Origin: a virus | Reading direction: 5' to 3' (one strand) | IMG/VR virus record: IMGVR_UViG_3300044824_000144 | Location: 1-39,743 of that record | DNA: 39,743 nucleotides | In this document: positions 24,306-31,877 of the stretch, in pieces | Layout of the letters: each line of letters starts with the position of its first letter | How positions within the stretch are numbered: the stretch's first letter is position 1 | Program-made: the position numbers and the translations under genes | The notes under the pieces: model-generated | Seen by the model: only the letters and a program-made list of their open reading frames with translations | Told to the model about the DNA's origin: nothing | Database searches by the model: none

Positions 24306-25457
24306 CTATTGAGGATAGTTTATATCATGCATATAAGCGCGCCAGAAAATTGTATCCCCGACAGTTCCACTAACACCTAATCCAATGATAAATCCTTGGA
24401 ATGTAGCATTAATGTAAGCGCCTTGGATAGCAGGTCCGTTAATAGTCGACACAGGAACCGTAATGCTTCCTTGATAACCATTAAATACCGTTGGTGATGG
24501 ATATAATTGTGAACCTGCAGAAATCTGCAATCCACCTGTATTTACATCTCCAACAGGAACCACCATAGCGTATTTTAGTCCTGTAAAATTAGCAAAAGCA
24601 ATATTGCTAGTAAACGCAGAAAATGCGGTACTATCAATATTAACAACAAAAGTTGTGCTATTTGTCACAGAAATTACATATCCATATTTTGGAGAACCCG
24701 GAATTACCAAGTTTGGCAACTCATTTAATTGAGTTGTTCCCCAAATAGTTGGGACATGGAATCCAACTTCTTGTCCAACAACTACGTTTGTCGGGGCAGT
24801 TGTTTGGATGGTTGTTGTGGTTCCTGTTGTAATAGCATCAATGTAACCAACACCCGGAGCATATAAAGCAGGATATAAAACTTGCTTAAAGGATGCATTA
24901 GTATTTAAACCGCCAGTTGCAATTGCTGTGTAGTTAGATTGATTAGTATTCCAATTTATAGTGAAAGTTGTAGGGCTTCCAACTGTTTCAACTTCAAAAG
25001 GGATACCAGCAATTTGCTGCATTCCAGTTGAAGATGTTTGATACAAGTTAGAAAATATAACAACATCTCCGACTACTAAATTGTGTGCCGCAGTTGTTGT
25101 AACTAATGGAGCACCCGAATTTTTAGAAATACTTCCAGATGCACCCAGGAATGTTGTAGGGCCATATTGAAGTGCTAAACCTGCTTGAATGGTTGTAAAA
25201 CCAGTCCCGCTGACTAGAGCACCGCTACTTGTTCCACCTACAGGTGCAATAAACTGATCTCCTGTACCGAATGTGTTAAGGAAACCGGCTCCTTGACCCA
25301 TATCAGTTTCCCACCAAGCTCTAGTAACACCTGCACCGGCGACGGCTCTAGTACTATTAGAAATCTCAATGAAATCAGGAATGAAAGGTAAAACAACCGC
25401 AGTTGCTCCACCAGTAGATATTACTTTACCACTTGCTAATCTTGAATATTCAGCCAT
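24306..25457 (-). CDS. Capsid-associated structural protein with FCCH-like domains
   Basis: The 383-residue protein is encoded directly behind the major capsid gene with a strong AAGGAGG site. It starts YSRLASGKVISTGGATAVVL, DFIEISNST, as in many phage virion proteins. Two FCCH-like modules are seen: near 128-180 (AHNLVVGDVVIF, PFEVETVGSPTTFTI) and 210-290 (VVGQEVGFHVP, TQLNELPNL, VDSTAF). Its amount, set by the capsid promoter, suggests a decoration or capsid-stabilising role. Confidence 0.7.
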   Translation of the reverse strand: MAEYSRLASGKVISTGGATAVVLPFIPDFIEISNSTRAVAGAGVTRAWWETDMGQGAGFLNTFGTGDQFIAPVGGTSSGALVSGTGFTTIQAGLALQYGPTTFLGASGSISKNSGAPLVTTTAAHNLVVGDVVIFSNLYQTSSTGMQQIAGIPFEVETVGSPTTFTINWNTNQSNYTAIATGGLNTNASFKQVLYPALYAPGVGYIDAITTGTTTTIQTTAPTNVVVGQEVGFHVPTIWGTTQLNELPNLVIPGSPKYGYVISVTNSTTFVVNIDSTAFSAFTSNIAFANFTGLKYAMVVPVGDVNTGGLQISAGSQLYPSPTVFNGYQGSITVPVSTINGPAIQGAYINATFQGFIIGLGVSGTVGDTIFWRAYMHDINYPQ

Positions 25458-25468
25458 ATAAAACCTCC

Positions 25469-26437
25469 TTAGAATGTTATTCCCGCTAGGCGAGTACTAA
25501 CGACGTTTCGGATAGCTGTATCTTGTGTTATTGCTTGCGCTTGAGCAAACTTAACTGCAAGAGTAGCATTTTGGGCCAACATACCACTGTAGTACGGGTC
25601 ACGATAAATCAAATTCATTGAAAAACCATCTTGATTTATATGAGTCACTGCTTGTTTTCCAACAACTGTATTATAATAAACGTCTTGTCCGTTAGCTGAT
25701 GCACCACGGGCTACAGGAGCTTCGGAACTTGTTAAAATACGGATATTAAATACTGATCCATATTCAGAAGGTAAAGCAGAAGCATTTGTAGGATAATTCC
25801 ACTGTGACAAGAATCCTTGTCCAGTTAATCCGTCAAAGTCTGTTTGTAGTTCTGTGCTAGAAAGCATAAAATATGCTGATCTAACAGGGCCTGTTCCAAA
25901 ACGATCCATACCTTCAATACCTGACATAAACTTATAGGCATTGTTAGTATCGAGAGTAGTAGCAACTAAACTAAAGTCTGATATACCCAAATTTGTTGGA
26001 TTATCGTTATTGCTTCCCCCTCCTGCGTTAATCACCGATGAAGAGGAAACGATATAATCACGAAGGATTAAATCTTCTGCTTGACGCATAGCAACTGCTA
26101 AACGCTCTGACACCCAAGCCAAAACGCCTTCTTGGTCTTGCAAAATAACTTGTTCGTTAATAATGCAACCTGTACCGAAGAATGCCATTTGAGCATCGAT
26201 AATATCTCTTTGAGGAACTTGAGCTGGTGGGTCAATACCTGAGTTTCCTAATTGAACAGTAGGTGGCTGTAATGCGCGTGGACGCATAAATCTGCAAGTA
26301 GTTCCACCTTGTGATGGCATACTGACTTTATCGCAGATAGTAATGTAATTCATGGTTGGCGTTGGAACATAAAGCATTGCAGGCGCGAGCGATTGCAATA
26401 TTAATGGTCCAAGATTGCCGGTTGTCGTAATAGACAT
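25469..26437 (-). CDS. Major capsid protein, N4-gp56 family type
   Basis: This 322-residue protein has an alpha/beta composition and blocks TTCRFMRPRALQPPTVQLG, INEQVILQDQEGVLAWVSER, EDLILRDYIVSSSS and AYFMLSSTELQTDF that fit the N4-gp56 major capsid family (HK97 fold). It lies behind the scaffold in the late order and has the best promoter of the window plus a long structured leader, as expected for the most abundant virion protein. An AGAGGT site precedes the ATG. Confidence 0.87.
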   Translation of the reverse strand: MSITTTGNLGPLILQSLAPAMLYVPTPTMNYITICDKVSMPSQGGTTCRFMRPRALQPPTVQLGNSGIDPPAQVPQRDIIDAQMAFFGTGCIINEQVILQDQEGVLAWVSERLAVAMRQAEDLILRDYIVSSSSVINAGGGSNNDNPTNLGISDFSLVATTLDTNNAYKFMSGIEGMDRFGTGPVRSAYFMLSSTELQTDFDGLTGQGFLSQWNYPTNASALPSEYGSVFNIRILTSSEAPVARGASANGQDVYYNTVVGKQAVTHINQDGFSMNLIYRDPYYSGMLAQNATLAVKFAQAQAITQDTAIRNVVSTRLAGITF

Positions 26438-26547
26438 TTCAACCTCTTTGGTCGAAAGTAAATATTGACGTGATGATCGGGAGACGAGCCTAGTTACGTA
26501 ATTTTTCGATCACATCTTGATGTGGGTGCGATATCCACTACGCGATT

Positions 26548-26563
26548 GTCCATGACGCAGGAC
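26548..26563 (-). promoter_or_regulatory. Leader RNA hairpin of the capsid transcript
   Basis: In the capsid leader GUCC-UGCGUCAU-GGAC can form a 4-bp stem with an 8-base loop, near the expected 5' end of the transcript. An almost identical element with a compensating closing pair (A-U for G-C) stands before the scaffold gene. The leader (~130 bases) is visibly less AT-rich than its flanks and contains a second inverted repeat, CACATC-GATGTG. Confidence 0.55.
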
Positions 26564-26576
26564 TGGCGAGATTTAC

Positions 26577-26605
26577 ATATAATAAATTATTTATTATTAT
26601 GTCAA
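26577..26605 (-). promoter_or_regulatory. Strong capsid-gene promoter
   Basis: On the minus strand a perfect TTGACA is followed after 17 bases by TTATAT. It is the best sigma70-type promoter I found and drives the major capsid gene with a leader of about 130 bases. Strength fits the need for capsid protein; the terminator at 24250 closes the unit. Confidence 0.82.
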
Positions 26606-26668
26606 TATTTGTTCTTCCTTTTTTTTTACTTATTCTTTATCCTATTTTTTAATTAAAACAGGAAAAAC

Positions 26669-27196
26669 ATGAAAATCTGGGTATATAATTTAGGAAATTG
26701 GATAAAAGATGGTTATGAATTATTAGATTGGACTGAGAATGAAAAAAATCAGCAAGATTTTCTTAAAAAAAATGGATTCAATGAATATTGTTTAAAAAGT
26801 TTAGGTTCTGTAGAAAGCAATCAAGTTGAAATTTATTCAAATGAAGATGAAGATATATTTTTAGCTGATATTCCGACTGTTGATTTTAGTTTTTATTTTT
26901 TAATTCCTAATTATCCTTCATATTTAATGTATTTAACAGAATATAAAAATTTATATGAAATAAAAAAGCCAGATTTAATCCAAATTTACGATGGAAACTG
27001 GATAACTAAACAATCTATTACACAAATAAAACTTGAAAATAATAATAAAAGTGAATCTATTTATGCAGAACTTATTGGAGATGATGGATTATTACTTCTT
27101 GAAAAATTTGATTATGTCAAAGATATTAAAGGTAATTTAATTTCAAATCATAAATATTTCGACTGGATTAGAAAATATTTTTATCTTGAGGATTAA
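26669..27196 (+). CDS. Hypothetical protein, first gene of the capsid-side plus island
   Basis: This 175-residue acidic protein is unrecognised. Residues about 1-95 contain WVYNLGNWIKDGYELLDW; residues about 98-170 (LIQIYDGNWITKQSITQIKL and after) resemble the whole of the next protein, so one domain is shared in tandem genes. CAGGA precedes the ATG. The gene starts 232 bases from the divergent capsid gene. Confidence 0.65.
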   Translation: MKIWVYNLGNWIKDGYELLDWTENEKNQQDFLKKNGFNEYCLKSLGSVESNQVEIYSNEDEDIFLADIPTVDFSFYFLIPNYPSYLMYLTEYKNLYEIKKPDLIQIYDGNWITKQSITQIKLENNNKSESIYAELIGDDGLLLLEKFDYVKDIKGNLISNHKYFDWIRKYFYLED

Positions 27197-27197
27197 T

Positions 27198-27434
27198 ATG
27201 AAAAGTAATTTTATAAGAATTGAAGATGGTTCATATGTTAATTTGGATTATATATTGAGAATATATATTGATCGTGAATGTTATTCTAATTGCCCAGAAG
27301 AATATTATGTAAATTTTTCAGTAGAGTATGGAGACGATGTTTTAATTAAAGAATATTCTATACATTCAAATCGTAATGATGCAGAGAAATCTTTGGATGA
27401 ACTTTTCGATAGGAGATTATTAGGAAAAATATGA
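27198..27434 (+). CDS. Small paralogue of the preceding protein's C-terminal domain
   Basis: This 78-residue protein reads FIRIEDGSYVNLDYILRIYI, then FSVEYGDDVLIKEY, and a helical end (AEKSLDELF). It aligns by eye with the second half of the previous protein (LIQIYDGNWITKQSITQIKL ... helix). I chose the ATG preceded by GAGGA; a TTG four codons upstream overlaps the previous gene. Small beta-beta-helix fold of unknown role. Confidence 0.65.
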   Translation: MKSNFIRIEDGSYVNLDYILRIYIDRECYSNCPEEYYVNFSVEYGDDVLIKEYSIHSNRNDAEKSLDELFDRRLLGKI

Positions 27435-27811
27435 AAAATGAATACACAAGAGAATTACCTTTACCAAATTGCCCCCCAAAAATACCTAAAAAAAATGCAT
27501 GGATAGTATGGACTGTTAGCAATGAAGGAACAGGAAGAATTAAGGATTTGCAAGTTTATGAACTTAGTGAATATGAATTTCAAAAAGAAAAAACTCTTGA
27601 ATATGTTAATATGAGAACAAAAGAAAACAAAATTATTTACTTTGATATAGGGTGTATTTGTTCAGATTGGAACGAACATGAACTAAAAGATGTATTATTA
27701 CGACTTTGTGTTAGAGATGGATTTCAAAATCAAAAAACAATGATTGCATGTATGAAGAATCTAGCAACAATTGAAGAATTTCAAAAAGATATTGAAAAAT
27801 GGTTTAGATAA
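27431..27811 (+). CDS. Hypothetical protein
   Basis: This 126-residue protein is unrecognised. It overlaps the previous stop by ATGA, so translation is coupled. It has a proline-rich beginning (LPLPNCPPKIPKKNAWIVW) and several cysteines (CICSDW, RLCVRDGF) without clear zinc spacing. Mixed alpha/beta. Confidence 0.62.
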   Translation: MKNEYTRELPLPNCPPKIPKKNAWIVWTVSNEGTGRIKDLQVYELSEYEFQKEKTLEYVNMRTKENKIIYFDIGCICSDWNEHELKDVLLRLCVRDGFQNQKTMIACMKNLATIEEFQKDIEKWFR

Positions 27812-27858
27812 TGAAATTGAAAAGTTAAATCACTTTTTAAATGGATTGGTAAATTAGA

Positions 27859-28347
27859 ATGTCAAGCACTTGGGATGAGAAAAAGATTAAGAAACAGAAA
27901 TTAGAAAAGCGTTCGGTCAATATCGAAAGTGAATTTATAGGTGAATCGACAGGCCCTAAAAAGATTAAAGAAAAAAAATCAGATTTAACCGATGAAATAT
28001 ATAAATTTATAAATGAACCTAAATCTATAGAAAGTATTAAAAGAATTTTGATACGACTTCAAACACGACTTGATGAAAGAGAGATAGAAACATCTACAAT
28101 TAAAATATATACACTTCCTTCTAGATGTAATGATATTCACTTTTTCATAGTTATAAAAATAAATCATCATCATGGATACGAATATCTTTTGTCATATAGT
28201 GATTTTGTTTCAATCAGAAGTTTTAGGAATGAAAAATGCAACACTTCTCCTCTTAAAAAAGATCTCTGTTGGCATATAAGAAATTGGTTACAAGATAATA
28301 TAAAAACAATAGACCATACTCCTATTTTGCATAAGGAATTAACTTAA
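27859..28347 (+). CDS. Hypothetical protein
   Basis: This 162-residue protein is unrecognised. The first ~45 residues are Lys-rich and probably disordered; the rest is alpha/beta (SIESIKRILIRLQTRLDERE, then DIHFFIVIKINHHHGYEYLL). It has no strong ribosome site, and a 47-base gap precedes it. Its stop overlaps the next ATG by one base (TAATG). Confidence 0.6.
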   Translation: MSSTWDEKKIKKQKLEKRSVNIESEFIGESTGPKKIKEKKSDLTDEIYKFINEPKSIESIKRILIRLQTRLDEREIETSTIKIYTLPSRCNDIHFFIVIKINHHHGYEYLLSYSDFVSIRSFRNEKCNTSPLKKDLCWHIRNWLQDNIKTIDHTPILHKELT

Positions 28348-28640
28348 TGAAATGGATAAATGTTAAAGATAGGTTACCTGAACCTGGTCAAGTAGTATTG
28401 GTAGAATTAAATTATTCGCAACCATTTATGTGTGTTGCTCGTTTTGTGGATCAAATAATCACTTTGGATGGTGATTATAAAAATACTTTTTTTATGTTGG
28501 TTCATCCTAGATTTCCTAAACCTTGGGCATTTTCTAATGAATATAAAAAAATAGCACGATTTAAAAAAGATAAAGTAAAAAGATGGATGAGTATTCCTGA
28601 TTTAATAACTAAATATAAAGAAGATTGGCATGAAAATTAA
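28347..28640 (+). CDS. DUF551-like protein
   Basis: The 97-residue protein begins MKWINVKDRLPEPGQVVLVE, the hallmark of the DUF551 family (PF04448), small proteins frequent in phages and prophages. The typical central aromatic and the C-terminal tryptophan (KRWMSIPDL) are present. No biochemical role is established. It is the last gene of the island, ending at a hairpin and a short tandem repeat. Confidence 0.8.
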   Translation: MKWINVKDRLPEPGQVVLVELNYSQPFMCVARFVDQIITLDGDYKNTFFMLVHPRFPKPWAFSNEYKKIARFKKDKVKRWMSIPDLITKYKEDWHEN

Positions 28641-28654
28641 CCCCTGAGAGGGGT
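28640..28654. terminator. Possible weak bidirectional terminator
   Basis: ACCCCT pairs with AGGGGT around a 3-base loop, directly after the stop of the DUF551-like gene and before the end of the convergent zinc-ribbon gene. A minus-strand TAATTTT run follows; the plus side is weaker, with the T-rich run about 25 bases further on. Confidence 0.45.
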
Positions 28655-28688
28655 CGATTTGGTGATTGAGAGGGGTCGATTTTGTTTC
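28645..28688. repeat. 22-bp tandem repeat, two copies
   Basis: The 16-base core TGAGAGGGGTCGATTT occurs twice at a 22-base period in the gap between convergent genes. Only the first copy has the left arm needed for the hairpin. It may be a slipped duplication of the terminator area. Confidence 0.7.
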
Positions 28689-28693
28689 TTTTG

Positions 28694-28927
28694 TTACATC
28701 TTTTTATTTATATTTTCATATTCATTTTTTAAACATTTTGTACAATACCAATCAAAACTATCTTCTTTTTTTGTATAATCTTTACAAGTTTTACAATAAC
28801 TAGGATGTGAAAAATCTTTCTTTTCAGGTTTTTCTTTGCAAAAATTACAGATAGGTACGGAGTCTCTTACCTTTGTGTATATGAGATCTCCGCATGAAGT
28901 ACATTCTCTAAGATATTTTTTAGCCAT
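28694..28927 (-). CDS. Double zinc-ribbon protein
   Basis: This 77-residue protein carries four cysteine pairs (CTSC, CNFC, CKTC, CTKC), i.e. two zinc sites in a row like the ends of many small regulators. It begins MAKKYLRECTSCGD, the common start of small phage zinc-finger proteins. It is downstream of the scaffold gene with only five bases between. Binding to nucleic acid or protein is likely; role unknown. Confidence 0.72.
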   Translation of the reverse strand: MAKKYLRECTSCGDLIYTKVRDSVPICNFCKEKPEKKDFSHPSYCKTCKDYTKKEDSFDWYCTKCLKNEYENINKKM

Positions 28928-28932
28928 TTAAA

Positions 28933-29574
28933 TCAAATCCTAAGTCTACTTTGTAATTCTTTCATCTTTTCATAGGCGTTTTTCTTGCCACTATTGCTAA
29001 AATCGCCTTGTGAAGAGTATGGCGTACTTCCTGTGCCAGATGGTTGATAAAATGGACTTCTTCTATTTGCATCAACTTTATCTTGAATAGATTGTTGTTT
29101 TACTTCTGGTCTATCTAAACCTAATTCTTTAATACTTTGATAAACAAGTTTTTGTCTTTCAAAGTTATCAGGCATATTTAGAATTGTTTTAGCTAAAGCA
29201 GGAGATCTTTGAGCTAATTTATCTGCATTATTTTTTAATACATCAAAGAAATCGGCATTGTTTTCTAACCAAACTTCTTGCCTTTCTTGCTCACGTGCTT
29301 GTTGAACAGCTTTTTGAATTTCACTAACCGTTTCTTGTTTGATTTGTTGACCAAATTTTGCTTGTTCTCGTCGTAATTTCTTATGATCAACATAAGGTTC
29401 GTTATCATCTTCTTCTTCATGTAAAGCGGGTTTACTTCTCTCTTGTGCGATTCTTTCCGCTTCTATACGAGCAGATCTTTCTTGAGCTAATAATCGTTCG
29501 TACTTCTGTTCTTGATTTCTAAAATTAATTTCTTTATCACTTGGTTTATTTTCTTGATTTTCTTGTGCACTCAT
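28933..29574 (-). CDS. Probable capsid scaffolding protein
   Basis: This 213-residue, highly charged, Gln/Glu/Lys-rich protein has a long predicted coiled coil (about 20-105: KYERLLAQERSARIEAERIA and following), a helical middle and a basic end (AYEKMKELQSRLRI). Composition, size and location between portal and capsid genes fit scaffolds, whose C-terminus binds coat protein. The assignment rests on these features. A conserved hairpin stands just before its AAAGGA ribosome site. Confidence 0.72.
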   Translation of the reverse strand: MSAQENQENKPSDKEINFRNQEQKYERLLAQERSARIEAERIAQERSKPALHEEEDDNEPYVDHKKLRREQAKFGQQIKQETVSEIQKAVQQAREQERQEVWLENNADFFDVLKNNADKLAQRSPALAKTILNMPDNFERQKLVYQSIKELGLDRPEVKQQSIQDKVDANRRSPFYQPSGTGSTPYSSQGDFSNSGKKNAYEKMKELQSRLRI

Positions 29575-29590
29575 GATAATTACATCCTTT

Positions 29591-29606
29591 ATCCGTGACG
29601 CAGGAT
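29591..29606 (-). promoter_or_regulatory. Leader RNA hairpin of the scaffold gene
   Basis: AUCC-UGCGUCAC-GGAU forms the same small stem-loop as in the capsid leader, with the closing pair A-U in place of G-C. The stem ends two bases before the AAAGGA ribosome site of the scaffold gene, a position where a bound protein could block translation. Confidence 0.55.
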
Positions 29607-29617
29607 TGCGGTTGGAT

Positions 29618-29646
29618 TTGTTTTTCTTTTAAATGAATTATTATAT
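29618..29646 (+). promoter_or_regulatory. Candidate promoter of the 29660 island
   Basis: TTGTTT and TTATAT are separated by 17 bases on the plus strand, about 13 bases before the first ATG of this island. The leader would be nearly absent. Confidence 0.45.
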
Positions 29647-29659
29647 ATAGGCAACCAAA

Positions 29660-29938
29660 ATGAAATATAGTGTACAAAAAGTTTTAAGAATTGATTTAAC
29701 CATGGATTCCTCTGAGCTTATTATTTTTGAGAAGGGAGGAAGACATGAAGTTTTAATAAAAAAAGAATATGATCCTGAGGAAGGGGATGATGATGGATGG
29801 TTGGGTAATGAATTAAAAGGCCATTGGGATGAGGTGAAAATTACTGTTCAATCTGAAGATAGAGGGCGATTTAATTTCATAAAAGAATCAGCTGAAAAAA
29901 ATGAACATTTTAAGAGAATGCAAAATGAAATTAAATAG
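29660..29938 (+). CDS. Hypothetical acidic protein
   Basis: This 92-residue acidic protein is unrecognised (RIDLTMDSSELIIFEKGG, EEGDDDGWLGNELKGHWDE). Mainly beta at first, helical at the end. It overlaps the next gene by 14 bases. It could be a DNA mimic by charge, but composition alone does not establish that. Confidence 0.62.
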   Translation: MKYSVQKVLRIDLTMDSSELIIFEKGGRHEVLIKKEYDPEEGDDDGWLGNELKGHWDEVKITVQSEDRGRFNFIKESAEKNEHFKRMQNEIK

Positions 29939-30407
29939 ACTTGAAACTCATGATAGATTAGAACATTTCACAAAACAAGATTTTAACATTGGTGAATGTT
30001 GCCAAAATCTTGTTAATCAAAGACCATTTGGCGATCATGCTTTTTATATTTTTGCACATACACGCACGGATGATGATGGCGTCACTAAAAGATTAATATG
30101 GCAACCACGATTGACTAAACCTAAATCACAAACTAATTCTATGTTGTTTAAGGTTTATCCTGGCTCAGATCAAATAAAAGTAATTTGGATGATTCCAGCC
30201 ACGGAATTATGGTACTCATTCGAGCGTGGAAAAATGACAGAGAATCAAACCATATTAGATAGTATTGAGAAATTCAGATATCATAGGCACTTTCTTGATT
30301 CACCAGAACCCGATGATTTAAGTGATGAAAGAATTAATGAGATCTACAGACAATTATCTATAAGTGCAAGAGAGAAGAAAGCAATGGAGAAAAAAGAGAA
30401 TGAATGA
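29925..30407 (+). CDS. Conserved phage protein, hypothetical
   Basis: The 160-residue protein contains FGDHAFYIFAHTRTDDDGVT, RLIWQPRLTKPKSQTN and VIWMIPATELWYSFERGK, a pattern I recall from uncharacterised podovirus proteins. I chose the ATG preceded by AAGAG within the previous gene; an upstream in-frame ATG exists. No catalytic motif. The next gene starts inside its last eight bases. Confidence 0.65.
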   Translation: MKLNRLETHDRLEHFTKQDFNIGECCQNLVNQRPFGDHAFYIFAHTRTDDDGVTKRLIWQPRLTKPKSQTNSMLFKVYPGSDQIKVIWMIPATELWYSFERGKMTENQTILDSIEKFRYHRHFLDSPEPDDLSDERINEIYRQLSISAREKKAMEKKENE

Positions 30408-30771
30408 TTTGCCATTAATGGAGTTTTCAAATGATAAAAGATTTTCAGATGGAAAACCTTTTAAAGATATAATTCATGATAAAAAAGAAAATGTAATTTT
30501 TAAAGGTGGAATGAATAAAATAGAACCTGAATTTACTAAAGATAGAAGAGAATATTATCTTGCTTTAGATAACATGGAAGATTATATATTACGTAAAGTT
30601 GCTCAGGAAGCAAAAGAAAATCTAAAAAATGATAAAGTCTATTTAAAATTGAAAAATATAGTAGAACAAATAGAAATTGATACTCGCAGTGAAGTTGAAG
30701 AAAAATACGAAAATGAATTAAGTCCTGTCAGAAATGCTATTGAAAAATTTAATTTTAAGCGAGAGACTTAG
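30400..30771 (+). CDS. Hypothetical charged protein
   Basis: This 123-residue, Lys/Glu-rich, mostly helical protein (LDNMEDYILRKVAQEAKENL) is unrecognised. I chose the ATG overlapping the upstream stop; a GTG twelve codons earlier is less likely. It ends 17 bases inside the convergent small structural gene. Confidence 0.6.
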   Translation: MNDLPLMEFSNDKRFSDGKPFKDIIHDKKENVIFKGGMNKIEPEFTKDRREYYLALDNMEDYILRKVAQEAKENLKNDKVYLKLKNIVEQIEIDTRSEVEEKYENELSPVRNAIEKFNFKRET

Positions 30772-30970
30772 GCGGTACTTTTAACTTCTTAGGTGGAACT
30801 GCGTTAAATCCTATAGTATTTTCTCTAACACGACCTATTTTTTGTTTAACCCCAGTTCCATAAAAATCACCCATACCGTATGGAGTATTGGGAGTATGCG
30901 CGAACTTATTCTTTCCGACTTTCTTAGGTTGCTGGCGATTCGGTTGTCCCGCTTGTTGTGCTTGTGCCAT
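30755..30970 (-). CDS. Small conserved virion-region protein
   Basis: This 71-residue basic protein contains YGMGDFYGTGVKQKIGRVRE and ends KKLKVPPKSLA, a layout I recall from short proteins encoded next to scaffold genes in podoviruses with an N4-gp56-type coat. It shares the Y-G-x-G / IG pattern with the 108-residue neighbour. Probably structural or assembly related; not characterised. Confidence 0.65.
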   Translation of the reverse strand: MAQAQQAGQPNRQQPKKVGKNKFAHTPNTPYGMGDFYGTGVKQKIGRVRENTIGFNAVPPKKLKVPPKSLA

Positions 30971-31006
30971 TACCTACTCTTTTTCTTCATTCTATTAATT
31001 CCTTTT

Positions 31007-31198
31007 TTAACCTAAATCATTATCATTCTTTAATTCAATATATTCTGGCTTCATAGAATGAAAATTGGCAAATCTGAGAACTGCATCATGAAATGACATT
31101 TTTAAATCATCTATATAATGGTTAAGCATCATTGTGCTACCACATTTTTCTTCTAATGAATCAAGAAATTCTTTTGTGAATATTTTATTTTTCATCAA
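31007..31198 (-). CDS. Hypothetical protein
   Basis: This 63-residue protein (FTKEFLDSLEEKCGSTMMLN) is unrecognised and mostly helical. It ends NDNDLG, similar to the end of the upstream 108-residue protein (DDDLG). It starts three bases after that gene's stop, so it is translated with it. Confidence 0.62.
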   Translation of the reverse strand: MMKNKIFTKEFLDSLEEKCGSTMMLNHYIDDLKMSFHDAVLRFANFHSMKPEYIELKNDNDLG

Positions 31199-31201
31199 TC
31201 T

Positions 31202-31528
31202 TTAACCTAAATCGTCATCTTGAGTGGTATTCATTCTGGTTTGTGGCAATACATCTACTACACGTTTAGGATTGCCTTTATGACCAATAGGTTGGATTAT
31301 ACCTTTTCCATAATGTGTACCAGCATTAACAAAGTTGCTACTGCGCTGATCATATTGTGGACATCTAAAATCCCATGGTGATTTTACACCATCCTTAGGC
31401 TTATCCTGTGGGTTTTGTTCTTTAATCCTGTCTGGATCAGCAAAACCCGATTTAGTGTTCTTAAGAGTGCTTCTATTCTTTTTTGAAGCAGTATCTTCAT
31501 AAGACTGAATTGTCTTAGTATTTTTCAT
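31202..31528 (-). CDS. Small conserved virion-region protein
   Basis: This 108-residue, basic protein has no hydrophobic core and is probably extended: SPWDFRCPQYDQRSSNFVNA and THYGKGIIQPIGHKGNPKR. This pattern is typical of small proteins near the portal of related phages. A GAGG ribosome site precedes the ATG. It follows a terminator, so an unmapped promoter must lie between. Confidence 0.65.
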   Translation of the reverse strand: MKNTKTIQSYEDTASKKNRSTLKNTKSGFADPDRIKEQNPQDKPKDGVKSPWDFRCPQYDQRSSNFVNAGTHYGKGIIQPIGHKGNPKRVVDVLPQTRMNTTQDDDLG

Positions 31529-31543
31529 ATAACCTCATTGATT

Positions 31544-31576
31544 TAAAAAGAGGGCTACACGTTTCAAGTGTGCCCT
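31544..31576 (-). terminator. Rho-independent terminator after the portal unit
   Basis: On the minus strand AGGGC-ACAC and GTGT-(A)-GCCCT pair around a 7-base loop with one bulged A, followed by CTTTTT. It closes the transcript that carries the portal and the 87-residue gene. Confidence 0.85.
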
Positions 31577-31606
31577 AGTACCATTCTATACTTGGCAGAT
31601 GATAAA

Positions 31607-31870
31607 TTAATTTCTATAGTTTGGCTGCTTCATAGGATGAGCTTTAACCTTCTTCGTGGATTCTACTTGTCCAGCTCTAATAGCCTCAGTAGTATCCTCA
31701 TATTTCATGACTTCTCCGGCACCTTGTGCTGAGCTTTCGTCTTTAGTTTTGTGTGGTCCATCTGGAAATACAGAATCTTTTGAACCTTTACCAGCCCAAA
31801 AAGAATGGTCATCGATACGTTGTCCACCAGATTTAAAAGTACCTGGTCTAGAATCATCATGTTGCTTCAT
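31607..31870 (-). CDS. Small conserved protein downstream of portal
   Basis: This 87-residue protein has the pattern DHSFWAGKGSKDSVFPDGPH, SSAQGAGEVMKYEDTTEAI and an end with basic KAHPMKQPNYRN, which I recall from many phages with P22-like portals. Likely disordered and virion-associated. GAGGT precedes the ATG, seven bases after the portal stop. Function not known. Confidence 0.7.
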   Translation of the reverse strand: MKQHDDSRPGTFKSGGQRIDDHSFWAGKGSKDSVFPDGPHKTKDESSAQGAGEVMKYEDTTEAIRAGQVESTKKVKAHPMKQPNYRN

Positions 31871-31877
31871 AAATACC

